Shown: one piece after another, positions 54,748-63,544 of the stretch
Layout: each line of letters starts with the position of its first letter
How positions within the stretch are numbered: position 1 is the stretch's first letter
Origin: Lactobacillus sp. ESL0791
GTDB lineage: Bacteria > Bacillota > Bacilli > Lactobacillales > Lactobacillaceae
Length of the DNA: 64,000 bases
Assembly: GCF_029433255.1 (NCBI RefSeq)
Contig: NZ_JAQTHU010000001.1
Span: 2,046,001-2,110,000, forward strand
Direction of reading: 5' to 3'
Notes under the pieces: model-generated
Told to the model about the DNA's origin: nothing
Databases searched by the model: none
Seen by the model: only the letters and a program-made list of their open reading frames with translations
Position numbers and translations under genes: made by a program

Positions 54748-54833
54748 ATTATACAACTCCCTACAACACCCCGCATTAATTTTTTGTTATTGTAGTGTCA
54801 CATTAGTTTTACAAAAAAGCGGCTTCACTATTA

Positions 54834-55880
54834 CTAATATGTTACGCCCACTGCTGAATAAACACGACCATCGGCAGTAGTTGCTGCACCAACACCGATT
54901 GTTTTGTCACTTGGGTCAAGCAGGATCTTCCGGTGGCCCCAGTCAGAAGCGGCATCATTATAAATATATTCGTAAATTGTGTTATCGGCAACATCGGCAG
55001 AAGTCCCGCCATTTGGTATTCGCTGCAATTGCTTGGTATCGTGATTCGTGTACCAACCCCACGGATAATTTGCAATACATTCGGCAATATGGGTATAAGT
55101 GAGCCCGGCTTTGTCAAAGTAATCTTGTAAAATAAAATTACCACTAGCATCTGTATGAGAAAAATTGCTTGGCAACAGAGCAGAACGATTTTCAACGACA
55201 TCATCATAATGAGTGTCTTCTGTTACCGGCTTCAGATTCTGCTTAGCCCGCTCCTCATTGAGCGCTTTTAAAAACTCTTGTCTAAATTCACTGATTGAAA
55301 AATCCTTGACTGTCGTTCCTTCAGGCTTACTTGAATTATCAGGCACAGTTGCTGTGTTTGACATAGCTGGTATGTCTGATACAGTCGTTGTACCAGTTGC
55401 CGGATTTTTTTCACCCATATTAGTAGTCGACTGCGGCGTCGTATTCGTGGTATCAGTTGTGTTGGAATCAGTAACTTTATCTTCAGAACTAGAATTATTT
55501 ACGATTGACGTACTAGGTTCAGGTACAGGATCAGTGGTAGCAGGTTTTTCTTTTGGCGGTAAAATTGTAATACTGCTTGCAAGAATATACCGGCCATGAC
55601 CAATTGAATAATACTTTTTGCCGTGAATCTTTTTAATGCCATAAACGGTGAGCTTTTTACCTTTTTTCAGGAATTTTTTGCCTACTCTGTGGCCTTTTTT
55701 ATTGTAAATCTTGGCCTTTTTGCGAATTTTTGCTTTCTTTGATAAAGCTGGTACCTTTAGTGTTGTCTTTGCAGAAACGGTCCGCGCCCCTGTTTCACCG
55801 TTAGCTAAAGCCAGATTGCCTAAAACACTGCTGACAGCAATTGCTGCAACTAAAATTTTACGATATTTGTTATGATACAT
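54834..55880 (-). CDS. Secreted SLAP-CAP protein
   Basis: A 348-residue protein: signal peptide (about 1-37, ending near VSA), one SLAP domain (about 45-110, with KLTVYGIKKIHGKKYYSIGH), a Thr/Ser/Pro-rich linker (110-195) and a C-terminal CAP (SCP/PR1) domain (FLKALNEERAKQNLKPVTED, EYIYNDAASDWGHRKILL). The SLAP part should hold it on the wall; CAP proteins have been proposed as wall or lipid-binding proteins, with unknown catalytic role in bacteria. GGGGGAT lies nine bases before the ATG. Confidence 0.87.
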   Translation of the reverse strand: MYHNKYRKILVAAIAVSSVLGNLALANGETGARTVSAKTTLKVPALSKKAKIRKKAKIYNKKGHRVGKKFLKKGKKLTVYGIKKIHGKKYYSIGHGRYILASSITILPPKEKPATTDPVPEPSTSIVNNSSSEDKVTDSNTTDTTNTTPQSTTNMGEKNPATGTTTVSDIPAMSNTATVPDNSSKPEGTTVKDFSISEFRQEFLKALNEERAKQNLKPVTEDTHYDDVVENRSALLPSNFSHTDASGNFILQDYFDKAGLTYTHIAECIANYPWGWYTNHDTKQLQRIPNGGTSADVADNTIYEYIYNDAASDWGHRKILLDPSDKTIGVGAATTADGRVYSAVGVTY

Positions 55881-55931
55881 AAGTTTTATCCCCCATTCCT
55901 TTACTTATGATAACTTCTGTTTTTTTACTAA

Positions 55932-55997
55932 TTACCTATAAGTACTTTGTTCAATAATTAAATTATAAATTTTTTGGTTAACAAATCTTCTATAAAA
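55932..55997 (-). pseudogene. 3' remnant of a paralogue of the 56331-56852 gene
   Basis: Reading to a TAA at 55932, the bases give FYRRFVNQKIYNLIIEQSTY, matching FYDGFVNQK...KIYKLIVEQSTY at the end of the intact gene, with the intervening 18 or so residues deleted. Nothing upstream codes for the rest. Apart from this and the next fragment, the 55881-56330 gap holds no gene. Confidence 0.75.
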
Positions 55998-56154
55998 ATT
56001 ACACATAATTATCATAACCCTTGTTTAAAAAAGCAACAACATTTTTCTAAACTATTTAGTGGCTAGTAATTGTACAAACTTTGGTTTATCTATCGGTTAT
56101 TTTTAGATCTACTTTAATTTTTAGAACAAAGAAAAAGTAATGAACATTATTTGA

Positions 56155-56330
56155 AAAAATAGTGTTTCATTACTAAGTTAATGTACTTCAAAATCTCAAT
56201 TCTAACTCTTATAGATTTTATATGGACTCGGCTTTGCCTATGCTTACAAAAATGGAGAATTTACTTCACTTTAAAGACCTTAGTTCCCTTGGGGTTATGG
56301 GTATAAAACACTAATGGTTCTTTCTTTTTA
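56155..56330 (-). pseudogene. 3' remnant and tail of a paralogue of the 58177-58668 gene
   Basis: The coding end (56326-56261) reads KKEPLVFYTHNPKGTKVFKVK-like and stops at 56261, matching KKQEPLVLYAHKQKG..KVFKVK of the 58177 gene. The following 100 bases also match: CTCAATTCTAACTCTTATAGATTTTATA occurs in both (only the first 20 bases, CTCAATTCTAACTCTTATAG, are quoted as a check). The remnant abuts the stop of the 56331 gene directly. Confidence 0.75.
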
Positions 56331-56852
56331 CTATTTTCTATACGTACTTTGCTCAACAATTAACTTATAGATTTTCTTGCTTAGATGTGCATGTTGAAAA
56401 ATTTGCAGGAATTTTTTTCTAGAAACTTTTTGGTTAACAAAACCGTCATAAAAGCCGTCCTTTGGTTCATACATGTTTCCATAATCATGGAAGTTTCGAA
56501 TGATAATGCGGTACTTTTTCCCGTTTAATTTAGTTGTTTTGACAAGCAAGGTACTCACATGTGTTGATACATCAACTTTACTATCGGGATTACTGGAAGC
56601 ATATTTATATTTATTTTTGCCAATTTGTTTATACCGCTGGTGCGCAGCATTTGCCTTAATAGTCCATGTCATACGCTTCTTTTCATCATAACTGTAATAA
56701 TACCATTTCCCTCTAAGTGTTTTAGGAGCAATATTAGAATACTTAGATTGTGCTGCTTGTGCAATATCGGGCTTATTAGTTATACTTACTCCCAAAGTTA
56801 CCATTAATCCCAAAATTGCTACTACTGTTGATAAAATTTTACGAAAATTCAT
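56331..56852 (-). CDS. Small secreted protein, unknown family
   Basis: A 173-residue protein with a clear signal peptide (residues 1-35, ending AQAAQ). The mature part starts with TLRGKWYYYSYDEKKRMTWTIKA, resembling the KVRGSWYRYLG start of the mature 57327 protein, so the two may share a small beta-barrel-like fold. I recognise no known family. AGAAAGGAT precedes the ATG. A short decayed paralogue lies at 55932. Confidence 0.7.
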   Translation of the reverse strand: MNFRKILSTVVAILGLMVTLGVSITNKPDIAQAAQSKYSNIAPKTLRGKWYYYSYDEKKRMTWTIKANAAHQRYKQIGKNKYKYASSNPDSKVDVSTHVSTLLVKTTKLNGKKYRIIIRNFHDYGNMYEPKDGFYDGFVNQKVSRKKFLQIFQHAHLSKKIYKLIVEQSTYRK

Positions 56853-56879
56853 TTGAAATATCCTTTCTATTAATTACAT

Positions 56880-57279
56880 CTAATTATGATAACTGCCCTT
56901 AAATTTTTGATAATGCTTCTTTTCTAGTTCTGGAGTGTGATAGGCATGATAGTCAACGCCAGTCATATCATTTCTACATGAAGTTAACACCTCATTGCCA
57001 TCCAAGTTGTCTATTTCATACATCATATTATGAACACCAGCACCATAATAATCCCACGGCTGAAGGTCAAACTTCTTGCCACTCACTTCTTCATAGCCCG
57101 TTTTTTTACTATTGAGATAAAACGTTAAAGTTATCACTACTTTTTGCAGATCTACCACACTTAGTACAAAAATTAATGCTCGTTTCCATCATGACACCAC
57201 AATTTGGACACTTTCTTATTTCCCACTGTTTATTTAACTGGTTGGTTTTAACCTCAACTATTGTATGGCCGCTAGGCTC
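56880..57279 (-). pseudogene. Broken zinc-ribbon protein joined to a secreted-protein C-terminus
   Basis: One frame (57279 to 57109) reads a zinc ribbon: CPNCG (57210-57196) and CTKCG (57168-57154) with 9 residues between. A shifted frame from about 57158 to 56880 reads a 60-residue tail (PWDYYGAG, YEIDNLDG, KKHYQKFKGSY) that matches the C-terminal half of the 57327 protein. A frameshift separates the parts and no good start is present. The 92-residue frame starting at GTG 57158 could still be translated, but it has no signal peptide. Confidence 0.65.
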
Positions 57280-57326
57280 AATCTTTCACTTATTGATCAG
57301 CTATCTCATTCATATAGCTCAAGTTT

Positions 57327-57866
57327 TTAATACCGACCCTTAAATTTCTTATAATGCTTACTTTGCAATTTTTTGGCTAGTTTAGGTGTACGATAATAAT
57401 GTCCTGTAATAAGTCCTACACTGGTATACTCTGTTAAGACCTGATGTCCGCCCATTTTATCAACCTCGTATAACTCATGCGTTCCTGCACCATAATAGTT
57501 CCATGGCATAATAGCAAAGTTACTACCATTAGCCGTGCTACCGCCAGTTACCCAATGCTGTGTTTTACGCAAATATTTCTTGCTGGCCTTATGTGGATCA
57601 ACATGAGCCTTATAAACATGCAAATTACTATAACCTTGCTTTTTACCATTTGTATACCACATCATTTTCTTTGCAGTAAAAGTTTCTTTTATTAAATCTT
57701 TTCCCAAGTAGCGATACCATGAACCACGCACCTTTTTTGGAAAAACAGATTTTTTATTGCTGCTTTTCGCTTGAACAACTTGGTTATCAACACCTACTGC
57801 TGTCACAGTGCCGCCAACTGCGAGTGCAACAGCAGCAGACAGTATTATTAATTTTTTGTGTTTCAT
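57327..57866 (-). CDS. Small secreted protein, unknown family
   Basis: A 179-residue protein with a signal peptide (residues 1-34, ending VVQAK) and a mature part with many aromatic and Lys residues (RGSWYRYLGKD, NYYGAGTHELYEVDKMGG, KHYKKFKGRY). No known family is recognised. A well-formed promoter with an operator-like inverted repeat lies upstream (57929-57961), and the mRNA would start with a stable hairpin. A fused, broken relative lies just downstream. Confidence 0.75.
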   Translation of the reverse strand: MKHKKLIILSAAVALAVGGTVTAVGVDNQVVQAKSSNKKSVFPKKVRGSWYRYLGKDLIKETFTAKKMMWYTNGKKQGYSNLHVYKAHVDPHKASKKYLRKTQHWVTGGSTANGSNFAIMPWNYYGAGTHELYEVDKMGGHQVLTEYTSVGLITGHYYRTPKLAKKLQSKHYKKFKGRY

Positions 57867-57897
57867 TTTAGATTACCTCTTAATCGTCTTCATCATG

Positions 57898-57924
57898 ACT
57901 AGGCATCTTTTTTTGCTGCCTAGT
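57898..57924 (-). promoter_or_regulatory. 5'-leader hairpin of the 57327 gene
   Basis: ACTAGGCA and TGCCTAGT pair perfectly around an A-rich loop, just after the predicted transcription start and about 30 bases before the ATG. It is not followed by a T-run, so it may protect the mRNA 5' end rather than terminate. Confidence 0.5.
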
Positions 57925-57928
57925 TAAC

Positions 57929-57961
57929 GCTATAAAACATCCCTTTAGCGTTGTCAACGCT
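57929..57961 (-). promoter_or_regulatory. Strong promoter with operator-like palindrome for the 57327 gene
   Basis: TTGACA (57957-57952), a 17-base spacer and TATAGC (57934-57929) form a near-ideal sigma-70 promoter. The -35 lies within the inverted repeat AGCGTTGACAACGCT (57961-57947), and a further half-site AGCGTTAAC overlaps the -10. This looks like a repressor-controlled promoter. Confidence 0.65.
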
Positions 57962-57997
57962 AATATGCTTAATATCAATAACTTTCAAACGCCGACC

Positions 57998-58079
57998 TTA
58001 CCTATCATCAGCTATTCCATTTGTGACAACAACACCGCCAAGCATCACCGCAATTGCTGCATTAACTAGTAACTTACTG
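57998..58079 (-). pseudogene. Signal-peptide remnant of a third SLAP-like paralogue
   Basis: The frame reads SKLLVNAAIAVMLGGVVVTN and hits a TAA at 57998, matching SKLLVSAAIAAMLGGVVATS of the 59123 gene. The start is gone. At 58080 it joins directly to tail DNA shared with 56155-56330, so a deletion has fused the two ends of a lost gene. The rest of 57867-58176 holds the promoter elements listed. Confidence 0.7.
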
Positions 58080-58176
58080 CTTCATTGCTAAGTCAATGTA
58101 TTTCAAAATCTCAATTCTAACTCTTATAGATTTTATACAAATTCGGCCTTGCTTATGCTTACCAAAAATAGAGAAT

Positions 58177-58668
58177 TTACTTCACTTTAAAGACTTTAAT
58201 ACCCTTTTGCTTATGAGCATAAAGCACTAATGGCTCCTGCTTCTTACCAAAATCAGTGTTGTTAATTGCACCAGCTGCTGCTGCAAGAATATATTTATTT
58301 TTACCAACTTTAAGAGCGACTCCATCAGCCTTACCAGGAGCAAACGCATAAAATTTTACTTGTCTATTTTTCGGTATTGTTTTGACAATCTTTTGGTAAC
58401 CAAATCTTTTATTGAAAATGGAAACCTTATCCCTAGTTACGACATAGCCTTTAACCTTTAAAAGTTTATTTCCATAATCATTGCCCGTTATTTTTTTAGC
58501 GTATTCATTACCCAACTTATTTGAAAAACTGAATTTACTGTTCTTACTTGCTTGCACCGTACTTAATTCGACTGGTGCACTTGTGGCAGCAACGCCGCCA
58601 AGCATCCCTGCAACTGCTGCACTAACCAGTAACTTACCGCTAAACTTACATATCTTATTATTCTTCAT
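58177..58668 (-). CDS. Small secreted SLAP-like protein
   Basis: A 163-residue protein. ATG 58668 has AGAGGAAA upstream; the frame extends to 58686 with no site. The signal peptide (KLLVSAAVAGMLGGVAATSA) is nearly identical to that of the next gene. The mature part (DKVSIFNKRFGYQ, ALKVGKNKYILAAAAG) resembles one SLAP domain, so wall binding is likely. It follows the 58686 gene closely, so both are probably one transcript. Confidence 0.75.
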   Translation of the reverse strand: MKNNKICKFSGKLLVSAAVAGMLGGVAATSAPVELSTVQASKNSKFSFSNKLGNEYAKKITGNDYGNKLLKVKGYVVTRDKVSIFNKRFGYQKIVKTIPKNRQVKFYAFAPGKADGVALKVGKNKYILAAAAGAINNTDFGKKQEPLVLYAHKQKGIKVFKVK

Positions 58669-58685
58669 TTGCCTATTTCCTCTCA

Positions 58686-59123
58686 CTACTGCTTAAGCAT
58701 CTTTCGATACCGCATACTTGCTTTATAGCCCTCTTCCGGTGGCATATAATCATCTTTTTTAGGAAATGCAATTTGTTTTGCTTTAATATACATATATCTC
58801 TTATGATATTTACCATGCTTATCATAATAACTATTATCTAGCTTAGCATATTTCTTACCTTTAATTACTTTAACGCCTAGCAATTCACGCCCCCTATCTG
58901 TTTTAGCAAAATAGGGCTTTCTTAACTTTCTGCCCTTAAAGTCATAGGCATGGGTATGTTTCCTAATTATTATGGAGTCGGGTGCGTAACCATCAGCATG
59001 AGCAGTTTGCACTATACTCAATTCGACTGGTGCACTTGTGGCAACAACGCCGCCAAGCATCGCTGCAATTGCTGCACTAACTAGTAACTTACTGTTAAAT
59101 TTGCGTATTTTATTATTTTTCAT
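58686..59123 (-). CDS. Small secreted SLAP-domain protein
   Basis: A 145-residue protein: signal peptide (residues 1-44, ending AHA) shared with its neighbour, then one SLAP domain (HTHAYDFKGRKLRKPYF, GVKVIKGKKYAKLD, HKRYMYIKAKQIAF) and a short charged tail. The domain is complete but single, compared with two or three in larger proteins. It may coat the wall or carry its tail. AAAGGAAT precedes the ATG. A possible TTGAAC/TATTTA promoter lies about 80 bases upstream. Confidence 0.8.
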   Translation of the reverse strand: MKNNKIRKFNSKLLVSAAIAAMLGGVVATSAPVELSIVQTAHADGYAPDSIIIRKHTHAYDFKGRKLRKPYFAKTDRGRELLGVKVIKGKKYAKLDNSYYDKHGKYHKRYMYIKAKQIAFPKKDDYMPPEEGYKASMRYRKMLKQ

Positions 59124-59280
59124 TTTTCCGTATTCCTTTCATTAACAAATTACCTCACCCTGTTTCAATCTGGTAAATATAAACAGTTAGTGAGAGTTCA
59201 AGCCCGCCATCATTTTTAATCAACAACTTTTTATAAAATTTTTACGTTGTTTTTGGTAATTCAAAAGCCACTCATAAACT

Positions 59281-59850
59281 CTATTTCACAATCACCCTTA
59301 ACCCAGTCGGTGCGTGGTAGTAAAACCACTTGGCATCCCGCGTACTCAAATGAACGCAGCCATGTGAGCTTGGCTTTCTGCCCAATTTTTTCGCCACCGA
59401 CTTAATTGTCCGGTGGTTAATATTGCGCGGATTTTCGTGAAATAGATACAAGCCTCCATCAAGAAAGCCCACGGCATACCGTGCGCCTTCCCGTTCCTGA
59501 TAAGAGTAAAACCAAGGCGCACGGTAGCTGTTGATCCGGTAATGCCCCTTAGGAGTTTGGCGATTTTTACTTTTGGTTCCGGTGGAAACGTAAAATTCAT
59601 AGCGCAGTTTCTTGCCGCGCATCAAGTAGGCGCGCTGCTCTTTCAATGACACGACGATCCGGTCTTTTTTTACGCTTATCTTCTTAGGATAAGGCTTTAT
59701 TTCTGAAGACTTGATGTAACTGATTGGTTTGCGCATCGTGATAGACTCTTGTATCGCCTGCACATTACTTCCACTGACAGCCATGCCGCCATTAACCAAA
59801 AGCATTGACGAAATTAAAGTTAAAAATAAATTTCCCAATTTTCTATCCAT
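59281..59850 (-). CDS. Small secreted L,D-transpeptidase (YkuD)
   Basis: A 189-residue exported enzyme with a signal peptide (about 1-33). YkuD core: IVVSLKEQRAYLMRGKKL near 65-82, GHYRINSYRAPW, and the catalytic motif SSHGCVHL with Cys 165. It is much shorter than the 403-residue enzyme at 34956 and has no membrane anchor or extra domain, so it is probably released or held by charge. It is 11 bases downstream of the D,D-carboxypeptidase gene, which can provide tetrapeptides, the donors L,D-transpeptidases need. Confidence 0.9.
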   Translation of the reverse strand: MDRKLGNLFLTLISSMLLVNGGMAVSGSNVQAIQESITMRKPISYIKSSEIKPYPKKISVKKDRIVVSLKEQRAYLMRGKKLRYEFYVSTGTKSKNRQTPKGHYRINSYRAPWFYSYQEREGARYAVGFLDGGLYLFHENPRNINHRTIKSVAKKLGRKPSSHGCVHLSTRDAKWFYYHAPTGLRVIVK

Positions 59851-59861
59851 TATTTGTCTTT

Positions 59862-61043
59862 CTAATTATTCTTATCTGAATCAGAAGTATTCGCATTCTG
59901 GTCATCAGTTGCTGTCGCACTTGGGTTATTATTTACCGAATTTGTCTGTTTTTGAACTTTCTTTTTTGACTTTTTTATCTTATGCATGTGTTTATATGTG
60001 TACTTCATCAATTTATCCGTATCAGAAAATTCATTTGGATCATTGATCACAACCGTAATCAAGCCGCGTTTCTTATTGCAGGTGCCAACAAAGCAAAGTC
60101 CCGAACGCGGTGTATAGCCTGTTTTCAAGCCGTCAGGCTGCAGCGATCTAATGTAATATTTTTGCCCTGGCAAAATCCGGTTTTGGTTAACCAGCCTTTG
60201 ACCACTTGCATATGCAACTTTCGTTTTAAAATATTTCATGATGCTCGGATAATCATTAACCAAATGATAAGCAATCACAGCCAAATCCTTGGCCGACAAA
60301 AGGTTGCCGGAATAGTAACCGCCTTTAACCCAGAAGCCATAACGAGCCAAATCGTCATTTTCTAATCCAGAAGCGGAAGTGAAGCGCGCTTTCAAATGCC
60401 ACAACCGCGCTTGCTTATTCATCATGGAAATAAAATGTTTATTGGAACCGCCGACCCACTGACCTAAACGAATAGCAGAATTATTGTCCGAATCAATGAT
60501 CGCGGATTTCATAATTGTTCGCAGCGTATACTTGTGACCGCGCCGAGCATGAAAGCCATCTAAAGACGGATTTCGCGCCATCCGTACTAAAGAGGAACTA
60601 TATTTTAATTTTTTCTTCCAGGCCTTGGGATGATTAGCCAGCTTGCGCCGAGCCAAATAAATCGTCATCAATTTTCCTGTTGAAGCGACTAAATATCTGT
60701 GGTGCGAATTTTTCTGCGTCAGCACATTGCCAGATTTTCGGTCAAGTGCAATATACGCTTTAGCTCGTAATTTGGGCCTTTTTTTATGAATGTAATTACG
60801 ATAACTGCCCAAACTGCTTGGAGAAGAATGACTATACACCGTCTTCTTCTTTTTTATCTTTTGCTTCTTCGCTTTTTTCGGACTACTTGTCATAACCGAA
60901 TCAATGAGATTCTGATTCGGATTCTGAAAGCTGTCGGCAGATACTTTTGATGCAAAAATAGGAACTAAAATTATTAAACTCAGCAATCCTAATAAATTAC
61001 AGTACCCTATTTTTTTGCATAAAAAAATAACACTTTTTTTCAT
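59862..61043 (-). CDS. D-alanyl-D-alanine carboxypeptidase (PBP5/DacA type)
   Basis: A 393-residue exported penicillin-binding protein. The active-site motifs are complete: S-x-x-K at STGK (121-124), SDN (185-187) and KTG (307-309). The N-terminus has a hydrophobic signal (about 17-36) and a Lys-rich linker; the C-terminus is Lys/Ser/Asn-rich with no amphipathic membrane helix. It trims the terminal D-Ala of stem peptides. Together with the L,D-transpeptidase encoded next it makes a likely functional pair. AGAAAGAG precedes the ATG. Confidence 0.9.
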   Translation of the reverse strand: MKKSVIFLCKKIGYCNLLGLLSLIILVPIFASKVSADSFQNPNQNLIDSVMTSSPKKAKKQKIKKKKTVYSHSSPSSLGSYRNYIHKKRPKLRAKAYIALDRKSGNVLTQKNSHHRYLVASTGKLMTIYLARRKLANHPKAWKKKLKYSSSLVRMARNPSLDGFHARRGHKYTLRTIMKSAIIDSDNNSAIRLGQWVGGSNKHFISMMNKQARLWHLKARFTSASGLENDDLARYGFWVKGGYYSGNLLSAKDLAVIAYHLVNDYPSIMKYFKTKVAYASGQRLVNQNRILPGQKYYIRSLQPDGLKTGYTPRSGLCFVGTCNKKRGLITVVINDPNEFSDTDKLMKYTYKHMHKIKKSKKKVQKQTNSVNNNPSATATDDQNANTSDSDKNN

Positions 61044-61173
61044 TTTGACTCTTTCTAAAACGCCATTTTTGTCGTATGCTTGATTTGTTTAGTAATTATG
61101 TATACATTTTAATTATAATCATTAAGCAAAAATAAAAAAGTACAATTTTCAAAAAATTAGAAACGGATTCAAT

Positions 61174-62229
61174 ATGAAATCTAAATTCAAGCATGGCATA
61201 ATTTGTGCATTAATTTTTTCTGCTGCCACCATTGCCTTAGCAACTACAAGTAAAGCCGATGAACTGCCACCTGACAACAGCACTCCTGATACAAACACAG
61301 TTGTGAACAACAAGCAAAACCAAGACACAGATACGAATAAGCAAGAGCCAGCTCATAAAAAGAAAACAATCTATTATAAAGGTAAAGGAACAGGGGTTAT
61401 CTACCAAACACATTACGGCTTTGGCAAAAAACCGGGCAAAAAAAATCATTCGGCCAAAGTGTGGGCCAACAAGCCGATTGCTTTTTCCAAAATTGCTAAA
61501 AACAAACACGGCATTTTTGTTAAAACCCAAAATGGTTGGCTCAATAAAAAAGCCTTCAATCAATTTTTGCTGACTAAGAGCAAAATGAACTATAAGATGA
61601 AGATCGTTCACAGCGACAGTCTTTACAGCAAGCCAGCGGCAACTAACGGCGCTAAAAAAATTGCAACTGTTGGCAAACTAAATTTGCTCAATCACTGGGT
61701 TCACGTCAACGCCGCAGCCAACACTAACCTGCACCAGGTTTATTACCGCTTTAATGTTAACAACAGCAACTATTGGATTTTGGCTAAAAATCTAAAATTT
61801 AATCTCAAGGCCTTGAAGGGTAATAATAAAAATCTGGAACACATCATTACTACTGGTGAAAAAATGATTGGTCATTCAACCTACAACGAATATACCCGCC
61901 ACTTTGATTGCTCAAGTTTTATGAATTACCTCTTTACCAAATCCGGGCATTGTCTTGGTTCAACCACTTTCAGCCAGTGCTACAACGGGCGCGGCGTTAG
62001 TTATCGTCATAAAAAACGCGGCGATCTGATTTTCTTTGATGATCGAAGCGGTGGTCACCTGGCTCACGTTGGCATGTATCTAGGCAAGGGCTTATTTTTA
62101 CATGATTCGCCATACACGGCGACCGGCGGCGTGTGCGTTTCCAGCCTGCAGGATGCATTCTGGAACTCATCTAGCAAAAAATATGGTTCGGTCCATCATC
62201 CAGACGGGATTATCAGAAGAATACTGTAA
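61174..62229 (+). CDS. NlpC/P60 endopeptidase with GW-like wall-binding modules
   Basis: A 351-residue exported protein with a signal peptide (1-29, ending SKA). Two SH3-like/GW-like modules follow (IFVKTQNGWLNKKAF; WVHVNAAAN, YWILAKNLKF; about 60-130 and 130-215). The C-terminal NlpC/P60 domain has Cys in HFDCSSFM, His in HLAHVGMYLG and His in FLHDSP. It cuts peptidoglycan stem peptides. Its ribosome site is weak. Divergent from the carboxypeptidase gene. Confidence 0.88.
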   Translation: MKSKFKHGIICALIFSAATIALATTSKADELPPDNSTPDTNTVVNNKQNQDTDTNKQEPAHKKKTIYYKGKGTGVIYQTHYGFGKKPGKKNHSAKVWANKPIAFSKIAKNKHGIFVKTQNGWLNKKAFNQFLLTKSKMNYKMKIVHSDSLYSKPAATNGAKKIATVGKLNLLNHWVHVNAAANTNLHQVYYRFNVNNSNYWILAKNLKFNLKALKGNNKNLEHIITTGEKMIGHSTYNEYTRHFDCSSFMNYLFTKSGHCLGSTTFSQCYNGRGVSYRHKKRGDLIFFDDRSGGHLAHVGMYLGKGLFLHDSPYTATGGVCVSSLQDAFWNSSSKKYGSVHHPDGIIRRIL

Positions 62230-62295
62230 ATATATTCGCTTTTTGCACGTTTTTATCAGAAAGAAATTATATTTCAGAAGTAATTTATCATACAG

Positions 62296-62329
62296 AAAAG
62301 AGCAGTAGAAATTAATCTATTGCTCTTTT
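62296..62329. terminator. Shared terminator between the two NlpC/P60 genes
   Basis: AAAAGAGCAGTAGA (62296-62309) pairs with TCTATTGCTCTTTT (62316-62329) with one mismatch and a 6-base loop. The genes converge here and should share it. Confidence 0.85.
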
Positions 62330-62347
62330 GCTTCAAATTCTTAAACT

Positions 62348-63457
62348 TTAATTTCTGCTGTGAACAGTCTGGGTCTTAACAACTGGGAAGACCCGCTTAG
62401 CATAGTAATAAGTTCTAAAGTTAGCGTTTGAAACCGTCACGCCCCAGTTAGGCCATGAATGAAGCACTTTGTTATTGCCAAGATAAATCCCGACGTGGTA
62501 ACAAACCGGCTGTGGCTGACCATAGAAAATCAAATCTCCAGGTTTTAAGTGGTTCAAACTAACAGTTTGCAGAGTATTACTTTGAACAAACGAACGGCAA
62601 CCCCATTCATGTGTTGCGTGCCAACGAGGATTAGCCGGCGACGGATCAATTCCCGTTGCATACATACATTGCATAACTAGTCCAGAACAGTCGACAGACG
62701 TACCTGGCTTCTTAGATGTAAAGTCAATCCAGGCTGTCCCTGCATTCTTGTATTGGTAACCACGTTTGATAAAGGCTTTGACATAATCATCTCTGCTTGA
62801 AGCATAGTTTAAACTCTTGTCCAATGGACTTGTATAATAACCCTTCAAATACAGACTCTTCATATGCAATTGCCGGTAACCCTTAGGAATTTTGTAGCGT
62901 CTAACGGTCGAAATGCCGATTTTTGCACTTTTAGCGGGAGTTGCAGAATCAGTTGCTGGTGCAAACAGGCGCCAGGTAGTATGCAAATGATGATACCAAG
63001 TTGCAGGATAAGTTACTTTAAAAGTTCCTGCAGCACTCGTATGGTAGGTCTTTTGGTTAACATATTTTTTCCCATTCCAGCGTTGCAGATAAACTTTGCG
63101 GATTTCCTTGCTATTTAATGAAACTTCATCTGAAATTTTATCACCAGCCGTCCACTTGTATTTCGTACTTAAGCCTTTAAAGTTAGTTTTGATTTTACTT
63201 GGTTTACTTGGCTTATTGGGTTTACTTGGCTCACTTGTTTCTGTATTGTTGTCACTTGGAACATTAGTTGTGGGCTGATTAGTATTATCAGTATTAGGCG
63301 TAGTTGTGTCATTAGTCTGGCTAGGATCCGTAGTAGTCTGATCAGTCTGATCCACACCAGCATCAGTTGCAACAGCTTGAGCAACCGTTTCTGAAGCTAA
63401 ACTGGCAACCAACATAAGAGCAGCTAAGCTTGTAAAAATATGCTTTTTATTTTTCAT
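62348..63457 (-). CDS. NlpC/P60 endopeptidase with Thr-rich linker
   Basis: A 369-residue exported protein: signal peptide (1-26), Thr/Asn/Pro/Lys linker (30-95, with three PSK repeats), an Ig-like region (about 95-190) and a C-terminal NlpC/P60 domain with Cys in VDCSGL, His in CYHVGIYLG and His in VLHSW. It is another peptidoglycan endopeptidase, and differs from the 61174 enzyme in its attachment region. AAGGAG precedes the ATG. Confidence 0.9.
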   Translation of the reverse strand: MKNKKHIFTSLAALMLVASLASETVAQAVATDAGVDQTDQTTTDPSQTNDTTTPNTDNTNQPTTNVPSDNNTETSEPSKPNKPSKPSKIKTNFKGLSTKYKWTAGDKISDEVSLNSKEIRKVYLQRWNGKKYVNQKTYHTSAAGTFKVTYPATWYHHLHTTWRLFAPATDSATPAKSAKIGISTVRRYKIPKGYRQLHMKSLYLKGYYTSPLDKSLNYASSRDDYVKAFIKRGYQYKNAGTAWIDFTSKKPGTSVDCSGLVMQCMYATGIDPSPANPRWHATHEWGCRSFVQSNTLQTVSLNHLKPGDLIFYGQPQPVCYHVGIYLGNNKVLHSWPNWGVTVSNANFRTYYYAKRVFPVVKTQTVHSRN

Positions 63458-63544
63458 TTCATACTCCTTAAAAAAATAACATTTTACGACTTATTAAGCG
63501 TACCATATATTTTCTTGTTTAAAATACAATATTTTAATTTTTAT

